From assembly GCF_019977755.1 (NCBI RefSeq), contig NZ_AP025146.1, positions 186,001-250,000 of the forward strand: 64,000 nucleotides of DNA, read 5' to 3'. The notes under the pieces are model-generated. The model did not search any database and was not told the DNA's origin. It saw only the letters and a list, made by a program, of their open reading frames with translations. Origin of the DNA: Vibrio penaeicida. GTDB taxonomy: Bacteria; Pseudomonadota; Gammaproteobacteria; Enterobacterales; Vibrionaceae. Positions 9,050-17,697 of this stretch are shown here, one piece after another. The position numbers and the translations under genes were made by a program. Position 1 is the stretch's first letter. The number at the start of each line of letters is the position of its first letter.

Positions 9050-10129
9050 TCATATCTCAAATCCACATTGTTCAAATTCATGAACAGTGAATTGACCTCT
9101 TTTATGACCATCAAGCAAATCAAGAAAGTCTAAAGACTTCTCTCCATCTACATAAAGGCGCTCAGGAGGTAGATAAATATCTACATCAACTTTAGGGCGT
9201 TTGATACTAAGGTCAGCATGCTTTGTGACTACAACCTTTTGGCCAGTGCCAGAACGGTCATAGTCTCCATACAGCTCGAAGCGTTTACAACATTTAGGCG
9301 GTTCGAATCGGTTGATTCCGTTTGCTGTTAATGTGGAAAACACGTTTCGACCAAGCTCGATTAACGCTAATGCGGTTTCCGGGCCTTCTGCAACACCAAC
9401 GGTTTCATCGTAACGACCGAAAGGAATGCAATAACCTTCTTCTGCCATTTGACCTTTGGTTAAGGTCGGGCAGCCACGTTTAGCTTGAGGAACTTTTGCT
9501 TTACCTTGAACTGGATCTAAGTAAATTTTCCACCAGTTTATGTGTTGGCCATTCTCATTGAAGACCTTAAACGCAAGAACTGGAAATTCACCTTTGGTGA
9601 TAACGCCATCCGTTTTGTCATAGAAGCTAACACGAGGAACAAAATACGTTGTCTCATGCATTGCGTTTATGACATTACGGTTGTTAACGTCTATACCACG
9701 ATCACTTAGATACCTAAGTCCAAGAGCGGATCTGGCATCGAAAATTTCAATTGAATTATCACTAATGTAATCAAATTCTTTTCGTGCAAAATCGCGCTCT
9801 ACAGGTACTGCTTGCTGATCAACACTAACATCGTACTTCGACGCTAATTCTTCAATTTTCTTGAGTAGTTTCCTACCTTTGAGTTGAGAAAAAGCGTCAG
9901 CAACGCGAACACCATTAAACAAACTGGTATCGCATTTTCGACATTTCAGAGCGTGATCAGCTTCTTTCTTTGGAACCATGTACAAATCGGGTTTCCCACA
10001 ATTTGGACAAACACCATTGGGTTCCAAAATATCTCTGTGGTAACAAGTGTCAACAATCTCTTTCAAGATTGATGGCCATTTACCACGAGCAAGATCAGTA
10101 ACAGACTTGGCATAATCGACATAACTCAT
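9050..10129 (-). CDS. TOPRIM DNA primase with N-terminal zinc finger
   Basis: A 359-residue primase-like protein. An N-terminal zinc-binding motif CPNCG...CRKC (residues about 40-64) is of the kind that recognises single-stranded DNA, and a TOPRIM catalytic core has EGPETALALIE (about 240) and GDYDRSGTG (about 285), the metal-binding acidic residues of the fold. No helicase domain is attached, unlike P4 alpha. It probably primes the complementary strand after transfer or during element replication. It overlaps the upstream coiled-coil gene by 4 nt (ATGA), so the two are co-translated. Confidence 0.82.
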   Translation of the reverse strand: MSYVDYAKSVTDLARGKWPSILKEIVDTCYHRDILEPNGVCPNCGKPDLYMVPKKEADHALKCRKCDTSLFNGVRVADAFSQLKGRKLLKKIEELASKYDVSVDQQAVPVERDFARKEFDYISDNSIEIFDARSALGLRYLSDRGIDVNNRNVINAMHETTYFVPRVSFYDKTDGVITKGEFPVLAFKVFNENGQHINWWKIYLDPVQGKAKVPQAKRGCPTLTKGQMAEEGYCIPFGRYDETVGVAEGPETALALIELGRNVFSTLTANGINRFEPPKCCKRFELYGDYDRSGTGQKVVVTKHADLSIKRPKVDVDIYLPPERLYVDGEKSLDFLDLLDGHKRGQFTVHEFEQCGFEI

Positions 10130-11019
10130 GCTGTAGCTCCTAGTGAATTGCGGTTAGCAAAATGACTAGCAAGTTCTTCATGAATGTCTTTTTTCACTAA
10201 GCCCTCTAAACCATTACTCTCATCAACCGAAGTTGATTCGTCTGAATCGTTAATATCGTCCATTGCTGGGGATACCATGCGTTCCATAACTGGTTGAGGT
10301 TTATACATCTTAACTTTAGCCAAATCAGCTTCAGTTAAGTCAGGGTGAGTGACCGATAAAGCATCAGAAACTTTTTGAGCAGCTTCGTTGCGAATTTCAG
10401 AGTCATCCTTTACAGAGACAAACTGATAATCAGCAGCAATAACAGCTTCAGCTTCTTCTGCAGTCATTTTACCTTTAAGAATTAGCTCCAAAATTTGGCG
10501 CTCCATCTTAATGGCTGTTGCAAAACGTTCTTCACAAGATCGCTTGTGTAGAGCCGTTTTTTCTTGCTCAAGGTTACGGTGCATATGAGTGATTTCACGT
10601 TGAAGATCCTGATTAACAGAAGTCTTATGGCGTTCAATATCACGATGCAAAGCAGTTTTTTCCTGCTCCATTTCTTGACGCATCTTGAGTCGGCTTTTTT
10701 CATCTTCAAGTTCATGCTCTTTCTCTGTAATAGAGCGAGCTTTGAACTGACTAATAAAAGCAACAACGATGAAAAGGACAAAACCAAAGCCAATAAACAT
10801 TAGCATAGCGTCCTCTCGATGAGCATCAATTGATGATGCGTGTTGAGAAGCCAATGACTGTTGAATCATTTGAAGTTGCAAAGCTTCAGATTGTTCGTAA
10901 GTCAGTTGGTTCGATTGAACTGCTGCTGCAAATTCAGCATCAACTTTTTTCTTCCACGCAAGGTCACGTAGGGTTTGCTCATGGTTACGCAAATCTTGCG
11001 TATGTTGTAATAGAGACAT
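10126..11019 (-). CDS. membrane-anchored coiled-coil protein
   Basis: A 297-residue protein of unknown function. A soluble, glutamine-rich N-terminus (1-68) is followed by a single membrane helix (about 71-89, MLMFIGFGFVLFIVVAFI), a long charged coiled coil (about 95-175, many EQEK and RDIERHK blocks) and an acidic C-terminal tail. It is the first gene of a two-gene operon with the primase. Its expression is probably driven from the inverted-repeat-rich gap at 11020-11279. It might position replication or transfer DNA at the membrane, but that is only inference from context. Confidence 0.7.
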   Translation of the reverse strand: MSLLQHTQDLRNHEQTLRDLAWKKKVDAEFAAAVQSNQLTYEQSEALQLQMIQQSLASQHASSIDAHREDAMLMFIGFGFVLFIVVAFISQFKARSITEKEHELEDEKSRLKMRQEMEQEKTALHRDIERHKTSVNQDLQREITHMHRNLEQEKTALHKRSCEERFATAIKMERQILELILKGKMTAEEAEAVIAADYQFVSVKDDSEIRNEAAQKVSDALSVTHPDLTEADLAKVKMYKPQPVMERMVSPAMDDINDSDESTSVDESNGLEGLVKKDIHEELASHFANRNSLGATA

Positions 11020-11027
11020 GATGTACT

Positions 11028-11192
11028 CTCCTAAAAATTGTGCAAAAGCACATTGGGTAATAGCCTAAAGCGGCGGGTTAAACACTCGGAGAGACTGTGC
11101 TCATACGAATGAATAGCGCTGCTCGCAACACATTCGTATGATCACAAGAATGAGTGCGCTGACAATTTTTAGGAGGTGAAGTGGAACTTCAC
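11028..11192. other. nested inverted repeats, candidate origin (oriT or oriV)
   Basis: Three exact inverted repeats lie in this gap between divergent genes. The outer one is CTCCTAAAAATTGT (11028-11041) with its complement at 11162-11175. Inside is TCATACGAATG (11101-11111) with its complement at 11131-11141 and a 19-nt loop. Next to the outer right arm is GTGAAGT/ACTTCAC (11176-11192). GGYGGGTTAA boxes occur at 11072-11081 and 11199-11208. Such nesting is typical of nicking origins and replication origins, and a primase gene is adjacent. The outer arms could also be paired operators for the divergent promoters. Confidence 0.45.
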
Positions 11193-11244
11193 TAGTTCGG
11201 TGGGTTAATTAAACTATAACAGCGAACAAAAATTGAGCAAGGGG

Positions 11245-11257
11245 TTTTCGCTAGTAA
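11245..11257 (+). promoter_or_regulatory. TTTTCGCTAG element
   Basis: TTTTCGCTAGTAA lies 35 bp before the ATG at 11280, a diverged member of the shared TTTTCGCTTAT family. An AGGAG ribosome site follows at about 11267. Confidence 0.4.
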
Positions 11258-11279
11258 TCATTAAACAGGAGATCAATCT

Positions 11280-12872
11280 ATGTTTCGATTACTTTGCTTT
11301 TTCCTCATTGCTATTAGTGCAAGGGTACACGCCGAGGAATTACTGAGAGCTCAACATACCCTTTTACCTTTTCCGACAACAATCACATTGTTTACTTCAG
11401 TGGATGAACCGGCTTCACTCATGGTGAAAAAACCTAGAAGTGAATCGTTCGAGTTTGTTACTACGGTTTCCCCATTATCAAAGTATCAATACTATGAACC
11501 GTCAAGGTCTGGCAATTACTACTTTCGACTAGTGAGGGAAGGTAAAACTCTTGGCAAAGTTAGAGTTAGAAGTGTATCCAAGCCAACTGCAAACTTCGAT
11601 TTACCCGATGAACTCTTTACCCACGCTACCTACCCTATTCGTCTGAATACGAATTGTAAGCAATGCAAAGTTTCCGTTCATATTGAGTACATGGATCAAG
11701 AGGTATTCAGAACTGATCAGAAAGAATTTCAATTTAAACCCAAGAATGAGGGAGTTTATCAACTGTACGCGGCTGTACTTGTTACTGACCCAGAAACCGG
11801 TCTTGATTCGTTACCTTTGTCAGCTGAAAAACGCGTTAGCTTCAATGTGAGAAAGCCGTACTCAATTTCTGCATTTATCAATTATCCAAACAATGCAAAG
11901 GCTGGTGACATTCTTAATCTAAGTTTGATTGTTCCTGGTCTTACAAATAACAAAGAGTGCTTTATGAAGGTGGATGGCAAACCACTGTATGGTTGCTCTA
12001 CACAATTGAACACTTCTGATTGGTCAGGAAAATATAGACTGTATCTTGAAGCTCAAGTGACCTCGAAATACTCATACCACATTCCAACCACTTCGCACCT
12101 AGATCTGCGAGATCCGATGATGGACCAAGATTTCATAAACATTGAATATTTGGGCGAAAATAAGTATTTAATCGATACTGAACTCGGTGACCGATTAGAG
12201 CTGGAAACAAACGATGAGGCTGCCAAATACACGAAATTTGGCTCTGCCATCCTTCTAGAAAGAAACCTCTTTAGGCACTACATCTTTCGTTCTTACAAAG
12301 ACAATATTCAGCTTTCCAAGTCTGGCATCTATGAAAAGTCCTCAAAGGATTTGGATATAAACCTTACTGTCAATTCAGACAAAAACTCCTTTATTGCTCC
12401 GTTTACGATTGAACTGAACATTGATGTTAGCAAGTTCGACAAAAACAATATCCGCAATGTTGAGCTTTATCATAATGACAAGCCTTTACTTGTAAGACGT
12501 TCAAGAATTGCCTATCAAATTTCAGAGGCGGGTAACCACGAATTTGATTTAGTCCTAACCACAAAACAAGGCATAAAGTTCAGAGATTCTGAAAAAATCT
12601 TTGTAGAAGGTAACGTTAAACCCACATGCGAAATTCAAACAAACCTAGAAGATGGTTATTTCAATGCTCGCTGTCAGGATGCCGATGGCTTCATTCAATC
12701 TGTCGAGTGGTTTGTTAATGGACACAGTGTTTCCAACAGAAGAAAGCTATCAATACCTTCGAGTCGATTCGGAATTCCGCCAATAATTCGATTTGAAGTT
12801 ATCGACAACTTAAACGCAATCAGGAACTACACCTATGAACATGAAAAGATCAAGTGGACGAAAGAACCGTAA
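11280..12872 (+). CDS. exported protein with beta-rich repeats, unknown function
   Basis: A 530-residue product with a clear signal peptide (1-18, ending VHA). The rest is rich in beta strand patterns and looks like several Ig-like or PKD-like domains in a row, with one close cysteine pair (NCKQCKV, about residue 125) and a second set of cysteines (about 222-240 and 450-470). No catalytic motif is visible. It starts after a GGAG site and its end overlaps the next gene by 38 nt, forming an operon with the membrane protein and nuclease-like gene. A surface or periplasmic binding role is plausible but not shown. Confidence 0.7.
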   Translation: MFRLLCFFLIAISARVHAEELLRAQHTLLPFPTTITLFTSVDEPASLMVKKPRSESFEFVTTVSPLSKYQYYEPSRSGNYYFRLVREGKTLGKVRVRSVSKPTANFDLPDELFTHATYPIRLNTNCKQCKVSVHIEYMDQEVFRTDQKEFQFKPKNEGVYQLYAAVLVTDPETGLDSLPLSAEKRVSFNVRKPYSISAFINYPNNAKAGDILNLSLIVPGLTNNKECFMKVDGKPLYGCSTQLNTSDWSGKYRLYLEAQVTSKYSYHIPTTSHLDLRDPMMDQDFINIEYLGENKYLIDTELGDRLELETNDEAAKYTKFGSAILLERNLFRHYIFRSYKDNIQLSKSGIYEKSSKDLDINLTVNSDKNSFIAPFTIELNIDVSKFDKNNIRNVELYHNDKPLLVRRSRIAYQISEAGNHEFDLVLTTKQGIKFRDSEKIFVEGNVKPTCEIQTNLEDGYFNARCQDADGFIQSVEWFVNGHSVSNRRKLSIPSSRFGIPPIIRFEVIDNLNAIRNYTYEHEKIKWTKEP

Positions 12873-13107
12873 GTACTTAACCCCTAAAAACCAAAAAGTA
12901 CCGTTCAAAAAGTTGGTTTCTGTCACCTCAATCGCCAATGAACTGGCAGGAATCCAATACCACAATGACCAAGAAAACCAGATGGCCATCAAAGAAGGAA
13001 ATAGAGTGCATTTGGTACATACACTCCACAATGATGTTTTGGCCATCGTTCTGCTACTGATTGTGTTTGCGGTTTTCTCTGTAATTATTTTGAAGGTGAT
13101 CTCATGA
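12835..13107 (+). CDS. small tail-anchored membrane protein
   Basis: A 90-residue protein with a basic N-terminus (MNMKRSSGRKNRK) and one C-terminal membrane helix (about 68-88, DVLAIVLLLIVFAVFSVIIL). It overlaps the preceding gene by 38 nt and the following gene by 4 nt, so it is translationally linked to both. The ATG at 12841 is an alternative start. Unknown family; its topology suggests that the basic part faces the cytoplasm. Confidence 0.6.
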   Translation: MNMKRSSGRKNRKYLTPKNQKVPFKKLVSVTSIANELAGIQYHNDQENQMAIKEGNRVHLVHTLHNDVLAIVLLLIVFAVFSVIILKVIS

Positions 13108-13601
13108 CCAATTCGAATCTAACTGACTTTGTTCTTTGGCTTGAGTCGTTATTGCTGACGGAACAATTTGTGCTTTTCTTAATGGGGTTATCTTTGGCAA
13201 TCGGACTTTATAATCATTTTCATATAAGGCTTAAGTATCGGGCGCCCTTATTATCGAAAATAGTCATAAAAGATGTTGGCCTTATCAAAAAGAAAAAGTA
13301 TCTCGTTGACGGAAATGTGGTCGGTTGCCCTGACCTCCTTTTTGTCAGTTTTTTGCGAGTGACAGTTATAGAGCTCAAATCGCGCAACTATTACACCAGT
13401 GAAGACCAAATTACTTGCCGCCGAAGTGAAAAGGAGCGTATCCAAGCACTGATCTATGGCGGCATGGCTTCAAAGATTTTTCGAAAAAAAGTGGACGTTA
13501 GAATCCAATACCGAAACATGCAGCGAGTGATTGATGTTGATATTAATGAATATAATCAATGCCTTAAAGAATACAGAATAAAAAATAGACAAAATAAATG
13601 A
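13104..13601 (+). CDS. membrane-anchored PD-(D/E)XK nuclease-like protein
   Basis: A 165-residue protein. One membrane helix lies near the N-terminus (about 20-37), followed by a basic stretch and a small domain with GCPDLLF (about 73-79) and VTVIELKSRN (about 87-96). That spacing (Asp, then a hydrophobic strand ending E-x-K) is the catalytic signature of the PD-(D/E)XK superfamily, close to the Cas4/RecB style. An SEKERIQALIYGG helix follows, in the place of the usual Q..Y helix. It overlaps the upstream gene by 4 nt. It may process DNA at the membrane. The family is inferred from the motif only. Confidence 0.6.
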   Translation: MTNSNLTDFVLWLESLLLTEQFVLFLMGLSLAIGLYNHFHIRLKYRAPLLSKIVIKDVGLIKKKKYLVDGNVVGCPDLLFVSFLRVTVIELKSRNYYTSEDQITCRRSEKERIQALIYGGMASKIFRKKVDVRIQYRNMQRVIDVDINEYNQCLKEYRIKNRQNK

Positions 13602-13631
13602 CAAGCAATCATCTCTTAGATTATGATTGTA

Positions 13632-13767
13632 TTAACCCGCCGTTTCTCGTGGCAACTATCGTACCCATATACGACTTACCAACAAATGCCCTGCCAAGGG
13701 TGTTTTTTCATATCTCCAGTTTTTTTACCCACGCATACCGCGTTATTAACTGAAATGGAGAAAACCC
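13632..13767 (+). promoter_or_regulatory. leader region of the acidic protein gene
   Basis: It begins with TTAACCCGCC (13632-13641), the complement of the GGYGGGTTAA boxes found at 11.07 and 11.20 kb. A short stem CCCT/AGGG with GTTTTTTC (13689-13707) could be a weak terminator or attenuator. The gene starts after the ATGGAGAAAACCC initiation box that recurs in this cluster. Confidence 0.4.
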
Positions 13768-15108
13768 ATGTACGAGAAACTAAATACTGAAACTAATACC
13801 ATCGAGTCTGTTTTAAATATTCACGAACGTTACTGGACTTTCTTTGAAAAGTTTCCAATGACTGAATATTTAATCGACTTTGATTTCAGTTCTCAAGATC
13901 TTAAGAACGATGTAACTATCCTTCTTTGCACAGCCAAACTTATTGACCGCAAAGATGATAAAGTTCTTCTGAAGACAACTAGCAGTCTCAACATCACTAT
14001 CGAGCACGCTTGGCAGTATGTTGAATCTTACGCAGCAGCAAGACTTTTTAATCGTCTAGGTATTCAAGATATCCTTGATAGAAAACCTGCCGATAAAGAG
14101 AGCCTTAAGCAGCTTGCTTCAAAACCTAACCAAAAAACTTCCTCCCCAAAAACCACCCCGAACGTTGATGAAAATGTTGGCTTAAATTTACCTGAGATTG
14201 GTGAGCTTATTCCAAATGAAGTTAACGAGCCTGGCAATGTCGAGAGTAAGGCAGAATCAACAGAACCTACTGACGATTCAGCTCAAGCTTCCACAAATTG
14301 CCATACTTCAACAACCCCTGACTTAGAGGCCAATACAGAGAAATCTGTTGATGAAGATTCTCATGTCGAAGGGGCAGCTGAACAAAGTTCAAATTCAGAG
14401 AAATCTGTTGACGATAATGTTCAGGTAAAAGCTGAAGCGGAACAAAGTTCAAAATTAGAGAAATCTGATGATGACAATGTTCAAGATAAAGCTGAAGACA
14501 GTTCAGAGGTTATTGAATCTGACTTAACACCATCAAGTGGTGACAGTCCTAGTTCAGATGCTGAAGCTAAAAGCGTTGAAACTGATGAACCGGCTATCGA
14601 GGAAATAACTGGCCTATCACCTCAACTTGAAGAATCTACAGCGATTCTTGAAGAAGAAATGATGGAAGAGTTAGAAGAAGGCGAAATTTCAGACCTTTCG
14701 GAAGAAAGATACGCTGAGCTTGAGCTTGAAGCTATGGAGGAAATGGATTCACAACTTGATGAATCAGATCTTCAAAATGTCTCTATTGCTCTACCTACTG
14801 CGGATATGTTTGGCAAAAGTCCTATCGACGATACCGAACCCCAAAGTGAAGAGCCTTCAGAGCAAGTAGAAACTTCATTCGACATGCTAGAAGAACTATC
14901 AGCTGAAGAAGACGCAACTGCCTCAATTAACGCTGAGTCGGAACCTGCTTCAAAGGTTAAGTACGATGAAAACAATCACCCTTCAGACGTTCCTGGAACG
15001 ATTTGGGGCAACGTTGTGGCTGCCGTTAAGGAGCAACACGGAAATGATTGGTTAGCTAACCTTCCAACAAATATGGAAGAAGCAATCGTAGTTCTTCAAT
15101 CACGTTAA
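13768..15108 (+). CDS. acidic repeat protein with possible Rad52-like N-terminal domain
   Basis: A 446-residue protein. Residues 1-110 form a compact domain whose end, HAWQYVESYAAARLFNRLGI, resembles the helix typical of phage single-strand-annealing proteins of the Rad52/ERF fold. A very acidic Ser/Glu-rich linker (about 115-400) follows, holding a 20-residue tandem repeat (60-bp DNA period, 14341-14508), and then a small conserved-looking C-terminal domain (DVPGTIWGNVVAAVKEQ). It sits 10 nt before a Fe-S nuclease gene, as annealing proteins often sit beside exonucleases. The annealing role is a weak inference; the repeat and acidity are directly seen. Confidence 0.55.
   Translation: MYEKLNTETNTIESVLNIHERYWTFFEKFPMTEYLIDFDFSSQDLKNDVTILLCTAKLIDRKDDKVLLKTTSSLNITIEHAWQYVESYAAARLFNRLGIQDILDRKPADKESLKQLASKPNQKTSSPKTTPNVDENVGLNLPEIGELIPNEVNEPGNVESKAESTEPTDDSAQASTNCHTSTTPDLEANTEKSVDEDSHVEGAAEQSSNSEKSVDDNVQVKAEAEQSSKLEKSDDDNVQDKAEDSSEVIESDLTPSSGDSPSSDAEAKSVETDEPAIEEITGLSPQLEESTAILEEEMMEELEEGEISDLSEERYAELELEAMEEMDSQLDESDLQNVSIALPTADMFGKSPIDDTEPQSEEPSEQVETSFDMLEELSAEEDATASINAESEPASKVKYDENNHPSDVPGTIWGNVVAAVKEQHGNDWLANLPTNMEEAIVVLQSR
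14341..14508 (+). repeat. 60-bp in-frame tandem repeat, about 2.8 copies
   Basis: Units start at 14341, 14401 and 14461, each beginning AAATCTG(T)TGATGA and encoding KSVDEDxHV...EQSSxxE-like blocks. The repeat encodes part of the acidic linker of the 446-residue protein and is likely to vary in copy number. Confidence 0.8.
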
Positions 15109-15118
15109 GGAGTGAACC

Positions 15119-16024
15119 ATGAATACTCCTACACTTGATCGACCAATGTCATTCAGCTCTTACCAGTCAATGAACCTATGCGGTAGAAAGTATTACTTGT
15201 CATACGTACTTGGCTTACAGAGCAAAAAAATCTCAATCAACCTTGGATTTGGGAAAGTAGTCGACGATCTAACGTCAAACTACCTAGCAAATCTATCAGT
15301 GGGTAAGTTTTATGACCCAGTAAAACACCTAGATGATACCTGGCGAAAAGAGGTCTCTTCTAAGTCTGATTGGGATTGGGGCAAACGTTTTAATGAGGAG
15401 TCCTTTTACTGGATGGCTCATTCATTCGCAGATCAACTGCCGTACCGTTGGCAAGAAAGTGGTTTTCAAGTGCTTAAAAGTACTGACGGAACCCCCCTTG
15501 TTCAATGGCGTGTCTTTCATGACATAGGCGGTATTCGATGTCACTCAGTAATTGATGCCATCGTTTATAACCCTGCAAATGACACTGTTGGCCCACTTGA
15601 TATCAAAACAACAAGTGCTGTAACACCCGTTGAATGGATGCCTCATTCTGAACAACTGGGTTTCTATGCTAATGCCATTAAAGATGACCCTCGTATTCCT
15701 TACGAGAATGTCACTCACGGTGGATTTTGGGAGTTCTTTAAAAGACAACCAAACATTCCGCATAAACCATCAAAATCCAAGCTAAAAGGCCCTACTATTG
15801 AGCCCGCGAAGTTTTTTGAATTGGACACAGCAACTTTGTCTGAACTACCTGCTCGATTAAAAGTGACACAGAATCGCATTAATCGACAAGAGTTCATCGG
15901 ACAACCAAGAATGGCTTTCAATACGCCATGTACTATGTGCGACTTTGCAGAATATTGTCTAAAAGGCGATAAGTCGATTTTGCAAAAACGTCCTTCACGT
16001 GTCATCGCACAACAACCCGCATAA
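15119..16024 (+). CDS. Cas4/AddB-like PD-(D/E)XK nuclease with Fe-S cluster cysteines
   Basis: A 301-residue nuclease. Motifs in order: LCGRKYYLSYVLGL (first cluster Cys, about residue 20), a G-x-VVDDLTSNYL helix, the catalytic core SVIDAIVYN then GPLDIKTTS (about 142-165, D...DxK), EQLGFYANAI (Q..Y helix), and a C-terminal CTMCDFAEYC (about 263-272), giving the four-cysteine C...CxxCx5C pattern that holds a 4Fe-4S cluster. This matches RecB-family exonucleases that make single-stranded ends. It follows the acidic protein by 10 nt. Related exo genes sit beside cobS-like genes in SXT/R391 elements, as here. Confidence 0.82.
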   Translation: MNTPTLDRPMSFSSYQSMNLCGRKYYLSYVLGLQSKKISINLGFGKVVDDLTSNYLANLSVGKFYDPVKHLDDTWRKEVSSKSDWDWGKRFNEESFYWMAHSFADQLPYRWQESGFQVLKSTDGTPLVQWRVFHDIGGIRCHSVIDAIVYNPANDTVGPLDIKTTSAVTPVEWMPHSEQLGFYANAIKDDPRIPYENVTHGGFWEFFKRQPNIPHKPSKSKLKGPTIEPAKFFELDTATLSELPARLKVTQNRINRQEFIGQPRMAFNTPCTMCDFAEYCLKGDKSILQKRPSRVIAQQPA

Positions 16025-16031
16025 CCTTTTA

Positions 16032-16084
16032 AAACCCACCAGCAATAAGCCTCTTTAACAATTACGTTAAGTCGTGAGGCCTTT
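16032..16084 (+). promoter_or_regulatory. conserved leader hairpin, copy 1
   Basis: AACCCACC is followed by GCCTC (16049-16053), an inner TTAAC/GTTAA pair, a GTCGT spacer and GAGGC (16076-16080), then CTTT. The same arrangement recurs before the gene at 17775. It could work as an intergenic attenuator or weak terminator, or as a protein-binding site that sets the ratio of gene products. Confidence 0.6.
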
Positions 16085-16108
16085 GCATACTCAAAATTGG
16101 AGAAAACC

Positions 16109-17104
16109 ATGAGTGCACTAAAAACTAAAGTTGTAAGACTAACTGACCTACCTGGCTGTTCTATGCTTGATAAGAACATCGAACTAATGGCCTTTGAACC
16201 AAATCCACACGCGCTTAAACCTAAGAAGCATTTCGTGATGGACACGCAGCTTTTTGAAGAATCAGCTGATCAAATTGGTCAACGTTTACTAGGTATTACA
16301 GATGATGGTCTTCATTACTCTGGCCCCGTTGGATGCGGTAAATCGACAACAGTGCGTCAAATTCTTGCTTACCTAAACTACCCAACGCAAGTTGAAGTAG
16401 GTCATGAGGATCTTGAATACGATGCTTTATGTGGACGATTAGACCCAGTAGCCGGTGTAATGGGATTCGTAGACGGACCATTGAAGACTGCTTACGAGAA
16501 AGGGCAAGCGTTTCTTTTCGAAGAGCGTGAGAAAGCCCCTGCTCGTACGAATGTCGCGTTGAACACCATCCTAGATGGAGCGCCGATGCACGTCAGTCAA
16601 ATTGGTCGTGGCCACCGAATAAATAAAGAACATGGCTTCCTATTTATCTCGACTGGTAACGCTGCTGGTGGTGTCGATCTACATGGCAATCACCCGACAG
16701 CTCATCAACAGGACACTTCGACTGAAGACCGCTTTGACATTATACAAGTGGATTACTGTAGTCACGGTGTAGAAGCTAAGATGATTAACACATTCAATGC
16801 CCCAGACGGCATGGTTGATAATATTGTCGAAGCCGCAAACATTTGTCGTTCTGTTCATGTAAGCACTACACGAGAAAAGCATGCTGATGCACCTGATATC
16901 CAATTTACCTTGCCGATCACTTATCGTGGTACGCAACGTATCTTGAGAAATTTGATGTATAAGCGCCCTCGCTTCTCAAACACCAATGAGTTGATAGATA
17001 ACGTTCTACAATCCAGTCTAAACCTCAAGTCAATCATGCCTGAGGAAGAAACAGCGATCATTGAAGTATTCAAAAGCCAACTTATGAAAAAAGGGGGTTT
17101 ATGA
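16109..17104 (+). CDS. CobS/MoxR-like AAA+ ATPase
   Basis: A 331-residue ATPase. Walker A GPVGCGKST lies at about residues 71-79, and a Walker-B-like FLFEERE at about 136-142; sensor and arginine regions include FISTGNAAGG and STEDRFD. CobS, NorQ and MoxR proteins remodel a partner that carries a VWA domain; such a partner is encoded at 18898. The ATG at 16109 is used because a GGAG site stands just before it; an in-frame TTG 12 nt upstream is part of that initiation box. It overlaps the next gene by 4 nt. Despite the name there is no cobalamin pathway here. Confidence 0.85.
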   Translation: MSALKTKVVRLTDLPGCSMLDKNIELMAFEPNPHALKPKKHFVMDTQLFEESADQIGQRLLGITDDGLHYSGPVGCGKSTTVRQILAYLNYPTQVEVGHEDLEYDALCGRLDPVAGVMGFVDGPLKTAYEKGQAFLFEEREKAPARTNVALNTILDGAPMHVSQIGRGHRINKEHGFLFISTGNAAGGVDLHGNHPTAHQQDTSTEDRFDIIQVDYCSHGVEAKMINTFNAPDGMVDNIVEAANICRSVHVSTTREKHADAPDIQFTLPITYRGTQRILRNLMYKRPRFSNTNELIDNVLQSSLNLKSIMPEEETAIIEVFKSQLMKKGGL

Positions 17105-17697
17105 TGGATCTTCATTCACTGTACTTGTTAGACGGAGTTCCACATCTAGTTTCGGAAGATGGATTGATTCACTGGAAAGCTACACCTTTTAGCTATGCCC
17201 TGAAACCAATTCAACCCGTTAAACCTGATGTCGAATTTGAAACGAAGAACTTTGTCGGAAAGGTAAGAGTTGAAGAAAATCGAATGATCTGCAAAGGGAA
17301 CTTCTCTTCAGTGGCTCAGACGCTTTACTTCGAATTTCACGAAGGCAAGTTTGGGACGTTTCTACACATGATGAAGGAGTTAATACCCGAATCATTTGTT
17401 TCAGATGAATCGGAGCTTATCTTTTTGGATGGTTCTCGATTATCGCTAAAACACTTACCTTTTTTCCTAAACCAGTTTGATGGCCCTTATGTCTGGCTTT
17501 TGCTTTTTAAAGCTCAGAAAGAGGGATTCGCATCAATCACTGACGGAAAAACACAACTAACCCACATTGACCAATTACAGTCACCAATGAAAGAGCAAAT
17601 TAAAGAGCTCACAGATTTCATTGAACTGTTTGAATTAACCGGTCATGAGTTCAACGGCGTTACTTATTCATTTGAACGCCCAAAACTCTCAATTTAA
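17101..17697 (+). CDS. hypothetical protein, coupled to the AAA+ ATPase
   Basis: A 198-residue soluble protein with no motif I recognise. Its ATGA start overlaps the ATPase stop, so it is translated together with it and may be a structural partner or adaptor. It is of mixed alpha/beta character with a hydrophobic FLNQFDGPYVWLLLFK segment that is not long enough for a clear membrane helix. It is followed by leader hairpin copy 2. Confidence 0.65.
   Translation: MMDLHSLYLLDGVPHLVSEDGLIHWKATPFSYALKPIQPVKPDVEFETKNFVGKVRVEENRMICKGNFSSVAQTLYFEFHEGKFGTFLHMMKELIPESFVSDESELIFLDGSRLSLKHLPFFLNQFDGPYVWLLLFKAQKEGFASITDGKTQLTHIDQLQSPMKEQIKELTDFIELFELTGHEFNGVTYSFERPKLSI

Noticed and set aside
16097-16108. 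TTG start for the AAA+ ATPase
   Set aside because: This TTG is part of the GGAG initiation box that is conserved before neighbouring genes; the ATG at 16109 fits better.
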